From Todiramphus chloris collaris (lineage: Eukaryota; Chordata; Aves; Coraciiformes; Alcedinidae), in assembly GCA_025345505.1 (NCBI GenBank), contig JANVCC010000021.1:28220970-28284969 (forward strand): a stretch of DNA of 64,000 bases, in the 5' to 3' direction. Shown here piece by piece: positions 60,241 to 64,000 of the stretch (its first letter is position 1; the number at the start of each line of letters is the position of its first letter). Below the pieces are notes generated by a model, which had not been told where the DNA came from, searched no databases, and saw only the letters and a list, made by a program, of their open reading frames with translations. Made by a program: the position numbers and the translations under genes.

Positions 60241-61527
60241 AGGCTCCTTGGAGAAAAAAATGTCAGGAAAAATATTTTATCTTCAAAAGCATAGAAGAAG
60301 CTAACAAGAACAGGGAGACCATATCTTTGAGAGAGCTGAGTCCTTCTGAGATATTTAGAGAAGGACTGTCTTCAGTAATTTTGCATATTGAAAAGTTACA
60401 CACCGATGTCAGACAATTACCTTAGGCTTGATTGATACTGAATGGAGGAAAACAGGTGGAAAGCCATTCTTCTGACCTATTATAAATGCTTGTCTTAGCA
60501 TAAGATGAATTGCCCTTGGGAGATGGGATCTAATAACAGTCATAAAAGGAACATAGTGTAAGTACATTGGATTCAAATGTCCAAATGGTAGGCTTCTGAA
60601 TTACAGCAGATGACTCCAACCTAAACTATCTTTCTTTCAGAAATTTAACTGAAAATATTTAGAGGCAATACTTAACATTCCTTCTAAATGTTTTTGAGAG
60701 CTTGAAATGTGACATGTAAACATACATATTACTGCTATTACATAGCAGTAAAAATATCCCCAAATTTCACATTTTTAGCACTTGAAAGATCAGATTTTGT
60801 AACAACTAAAACATTGAAATCTCAACATTTCAGTGTTTTTCACACTCCTTTTTCCCACCAACTTTAATAATTGAAAACAAAAATATTTATGTGTAACTTC
60901 TATTCAGGCCAAGTCACACTGCATGCAGATGATGAAGTTTTATTCTAGGAATATTAAGTTTATTATTAGAAAGTAGCTTCCCTGGCGCAGTTATTCAAAA
61001 TCTCAAATAGCAATGAAATCTCTTTATAAATACAAGCTCTCGCATATACTAGAAATTAACAATTTCTGGATTTATTTCCCTGCCATTGCAAATGGTTTTA
61101 CTGAAAGATGACATCATGTGTGGGATGTGTGTCAGTTTTGTTTAGCCATTTCTTGGCTAAATCTAACCCATTTTGTTCCCTCTATAGATGATAGATGTCT
61201 CTGAAAAGGCAACTCATTCCATATTAAAATGGGCACCCAAGGCAGAGGAGATAGATCATGCTTTGTAGGTGTACCTTTCCCTACTGACTACTGAGAGAGC
61301 ATAGTTTAGACTAGGAGGATATTTACATGTCTACAGTGAAGACAAATGTCTCGTGCAATGTGGTCTAGTTGAAAAATCATTATTATTGATTTCAAAAGAC
61401 TCCAAGATCACCAGTGTTACTCCTGCCTCCACAGCAGGAATTTAAAAGTAGTGAGACTGCCAGCATCACTGAATCCACTCCTGCATCACAAGCAACAATG
61501 ACAAAAAGCATGTCTTCAGACGCTTTC
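60241..61527. other. Unique DNA with one perfect hairpin, no gene seen
   Basis: TTACTGCTAT-TAC-ATAGCAGTAA at 60729-60751 is a perfect 10-bp stem with a three-base loop. No gene recognised. Confidence 0.5.
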
Positions 61528-62175
61528 TTAAATGCAGCCATTCTCAGTATCTCCTCCTTCCTTTAGCATACTTCTCCTTTTGGGAGGCTGGTCTGTAGCA
61601 TCAGTTTTATTTGGTTTTGATTTTGACTGTATTTTTTGTTCCAGAAGGAAAAAGGATCAGCAGATTTTTGCTGTTCCTTCCCTGGTTCTTTCCTGCTTGA
61701 GGCCCACACTGAAGACTTGTCCTCTTTCACAACTGCACAGCCCTGTGTGCTCTGGATGTTCTCAACTGACAAACATGATGGATCTCCTTAGTAAGATCCT
61801 ACAGCCATGTTTGGGGCCCCTTTTAATTTTTGGTGATGCTGATATGTCTGTGTTGTCCTTTTTCTTCTCAGCTTTTTGGCTGTACATCTCCTGTTTTGAA
61901 GCTGAACAGTCTCCATTTCAGACCATATTCTTCTCCAGTTTCTGGTTCTCAAATATCTCAGTCATTTCCCATTGCTTTACCACAGGGCTAGTTTCTCTCA
62001 TCGTCACCTTGCCTCCTTTTTTGTTTCCTAGTTGTTCTTTGTGTAGTGAACCTGTACTCAGCACTATCTGCTTTTTCTGGTTTGTTATCATGATCATGCT
62101 CCCATTTGTGGGTAACCATCTTCCTGTAAATGATGCCAGTGACTTTGTGTCCTCCTGTACTTTTTCTGCTTCTCA
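61528..62175 (-). pseudogene. Candidate decayed coding sequence of unknown family, minus strand
   Basis: One minus-strand register is open from about 62175 to a TAA at 61530-61528 except for three TGA codons (61920-61918, 61764-61762, 61659-61657). That is about 216 codons with three internal stops, all TGA. The first segment reads like an ordinary hydrophilic protein (LASFTGRWLPTNG, ITNQKKQIVLSTGSLHKEQL, PVVKQWEMTEIFENQKLEK). Later pieces are K/Q/E/S-rich (QKAEKKKDNTDISASPKIKR, NKTDATDQPPKRRSMLKEGG). A second register carries a protein-like piece (EDKSSVWASSRKEPGKEQQK) at about 61650-61720, so there may be two frameshifts. I do not recognise the family. The 224-codon plus-strand frame over the same bases is hydrophobic, without a domain, and is probably its shadow. 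A retrocopy, a decayed exon or chance are all possible. Confidence 0.3.
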
Positions 62176-62944
62176 AACACAGATACCTCCACTAAAACAT
62201 GTCTAAAAGGCTCAGTCCCTGGACAAATATATGAATAACCCGTCAATGCAGTGTGAGGAGCTCTTTGATGTCCGAGTAGAACAGTTCCATAAAATACCAT
62301 AACAGTTTCTTAAGCTATCTCCATTGAAGGGTGGGTGTTACACCCACCAGTTTCCAGGAGGTCTAATCCTACCCATAACAATAAATAATTCCTTTGCTAG
62401 AATTCATGTGTTGTTATTTCTTTGTTAGAGCTGAGCTGTATCAAAGACACAGAAAATCAAAGCCTTATAACTGTGCTCATCATTAAACTGTTGCAGGTAG
62501 TTAAATATTTTGCCCAGATACTGTTATAGACTTGGAATCAGCTACCACAAATAGCTGTAGACACAGAGATTGAGGCTGCTTCCATGGCTTTGATATTCAC
62601 ATCAAAACGCACATAGATATATATTCATGTTACGGGTCAAAAAACAGGAACAAACCAGGAAGCACACAGGAAAGCCCATGCTGAAAAAAATTGGGGAGAG
62701 ATACTGAAAGGAGCTGGGCAGAAATCACTCTTGCTATGTACATTTGGGAGGGTTGGGTCATCCTGCAAGACCTTTCTGATGGGCTGGATATTGTGCTGCC
62801 CCTTCCCCTGGCAGCAGACCCTGGCTCTGAACATTGCTTCAGCCTCATGGAGATTTCTTCTGATATTACAGAGCTTGTAGGGATGTGGCAGCAGAACAAC
62901 CTTCTTTTCTTACTCAATGATATGGCTTGAAATTGAGAATTGAA
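62176..62944. other. Unique DNA with a perfect palindrome
   Basis: GGTGGGTGT-T-ACACCCACC at 62330-62348 is a perfect palindrome with a one-base centre. No other feature recognised. Confidence 0.5.
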
Positions 62945-63417
62945 GTGCCCCTGTACTCAGCACTCGTGAGGCTGCAGCTTGAGTGTTGTATGCAGTTTTG
63001 GGCACCACAGTATAAAAAAGACATTGAGGTGCTGGAACAGTTTCAGAGAAGGACAACAAAGCTGGTGAGGGATCTGGAGAAAATGTCTTATAAGGAGCAC
63101 CTGAGGGATCTGGTGTTGTTTAGTCTGGAGAAGAGATGGGTGTTGGTCTCCTCTCCCAGGTAACTAGCAACTGGATGAGAGGAAATGGTCTTAAGTTGTG
63201 CCAGGGCAGGTTTAGGTTGGAAATTAGTAAAAAAAATTTACTGAGAGAGTGGTAAGGCCTTGGAACAGGCTGCCCAGGGAGGTGGTGGAGAAATGTGTAG
63301 ACATGGCATTCCAGGACATGGTTTAGTGGTCATGATAATGTTTAGTAAACAGTTGAACTTGATGATCTTGAATGTCATTTCCAACCTTTTCTATGATGAT
63401 TCTATGATTCTGTGATT
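62945..63417 (+). mobile_element. CR1 LINE 3' end, plus strand, internally deleted
   Basis: Begins [20 protein letters not shown] (about 62950), continues [17 protein letters not shown] (to about 63140), then jumps to MRGNGLKLCQGRFRLE (about 63177). The [10 protein letters not shown] segment found in other copies is therefore deleted. It ends TTGATGATCTTGAATGTC and the tail ATTCTATGATTCTGTGATT at 63417. Several indels break the frame. Confidence 0.93.
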
Positions 63418-64000
63418 AATGGCATTTGTACACAAGCGGCTCAAGAATATGTATGTAAGCTTTTACAGAACTTCCTGGGAAATTTGCCAAAACATTATCA
63501 GTTTCAGATTAGATTAAGTTTCCTTAATCTCCCACTGTGAGATAAAATCAAGTTTCTGAGAGTGGCAGCCACTGAAAGATGACATAGGTCTGTAGCTCTA
63601 GCAGAGTCAAGATTGGCGTAGAGAGCAAAGGAGCAGAGGGTGTTTGGTCTGAGAGGCAGAGATACTCTGAGACCAGTGCTAAGTGCAGCTAGCCACTTTC
63701 TGTTTCTAGCAAATGATTTATGACTTGAAAACACTCTAAATTCAGCTTGAAACCAGTAGCAAATTTAGGTCAAATTGAAAGAACAGCTCTGACTGAAGAA
63801 AAACAAGCAAAGAGAAAAAAACCCCAAGAAAGTGTTGGCAATGTCAAAATGATTAGTTTCAGCATTCTCCAAACACAATGTTTCAATTTTTTGGAGCTGG
63901 ATTCAGAAAGAGCATCTGCCGAAGGTATTCCAGCTCTCATAATCCTGGTGATTTGGGCACTACCTCAAAATGCTGAAGACCCCAAAGCCCATCCCTATCT
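63418..64000. other. Unique DNA to the window edge
   Basis: No gene or repeat recognised. Confidence 0.5.

Noticed and set aside
61532..62206. 224-codon plus-strand protein with membrane segments
   Set aside because: The hydrophobicity follows from a T-rich strand. The opposite strand reads more like a real (decayed) protein. No domain or upstream signal seen.
1..64000. CRISPR arrays, bacterial operons, tRNA or rRNA genes
   Set aside because: No regularly spaced direct repeats, no Shine-Dalgarno-spaced gene chains, and no tRNA-like B-box or cloverleaf seen. The window is vertebrate nuclear DNA.

Overview
The window is bird nuclear DNA from a gene-poor, repeat-studded region. The best evidence is at least thirteen fragments of CR1, the dominant avian LINE. 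Many end in the diagnostic ATTCTATGATTCTATGA-type 3' tail, or its reverse complement at the other end. The DNA is AT-rich and CpG-poor and has no bacterial-type gene organisation. I cannot name the species. I see no exon of a known host protein that I would defend. The window is best read as a large intron or an intergenic stretch.

Layout: 1-2232 is unremarkable. 2233-3075 and 3476-3882 are two minus-strand CR1 3' ends. 5600-6383 is a solo retroviral LTR on the minus strand. It is followed by an internal CR1 fragment (6530-6825, plus) and another CR1 3' end (7619-8136, minus). 8137-19129 is mostly unique DNA with T-rich runs and two exon-like candidates. 19130-19378 holds one or two very old MIR-like SINE cores. 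22610-22900 has the look of a conserved noncoding element. 23817-24620 is a second copy of the same LTR family in the same orientation, followed by one of the best-preserved CR1 copies (24995-25863, plus).

28164-28400 is an anonymous minus-strand open frame, and 29018-29187 is a 170-base pure purine tract. 31748-32215 is CR1 (plus). 34300-36490 is the longest CR1, a minus-strand piece with a recognisable reverse transcriptase. 36491-43689 is unique DNA with a palindromic old repeat at 43201-43265. Short CR1 3' ends follow at 43690-43953 and 48352-49206 (both plus), 50047-50862 (minus) and 52978-53292 (plus). A 134-base pure pyrimidine tract lies at 46044-46177. 51495-51750 is a second regulatory-looking stretch with an exact RFX X-box. 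55485-56130 is an old, heavily diverged CR1 (minus). 61528-62175 (minus) is a long, stop-poor frame that may be a decayed retrocopy. A last CR1 3' end (62945-63417, plus) lies near the edge.

The genes here do not work together: the only recognisable coding matter is dead CR1 ORF2. Functional content, if any, is most likely regulatory (22610-22900 and 51495-51750) and would have to be confirmed by cross-species alignment. No new biological system is evident. The most worthwhile leads are the two regulatory-like blocks, the pair of co-oriented solo LTRs, the unidentified minus-strand frame at 61528-62175, and the long purine and pyrimidine tracts.
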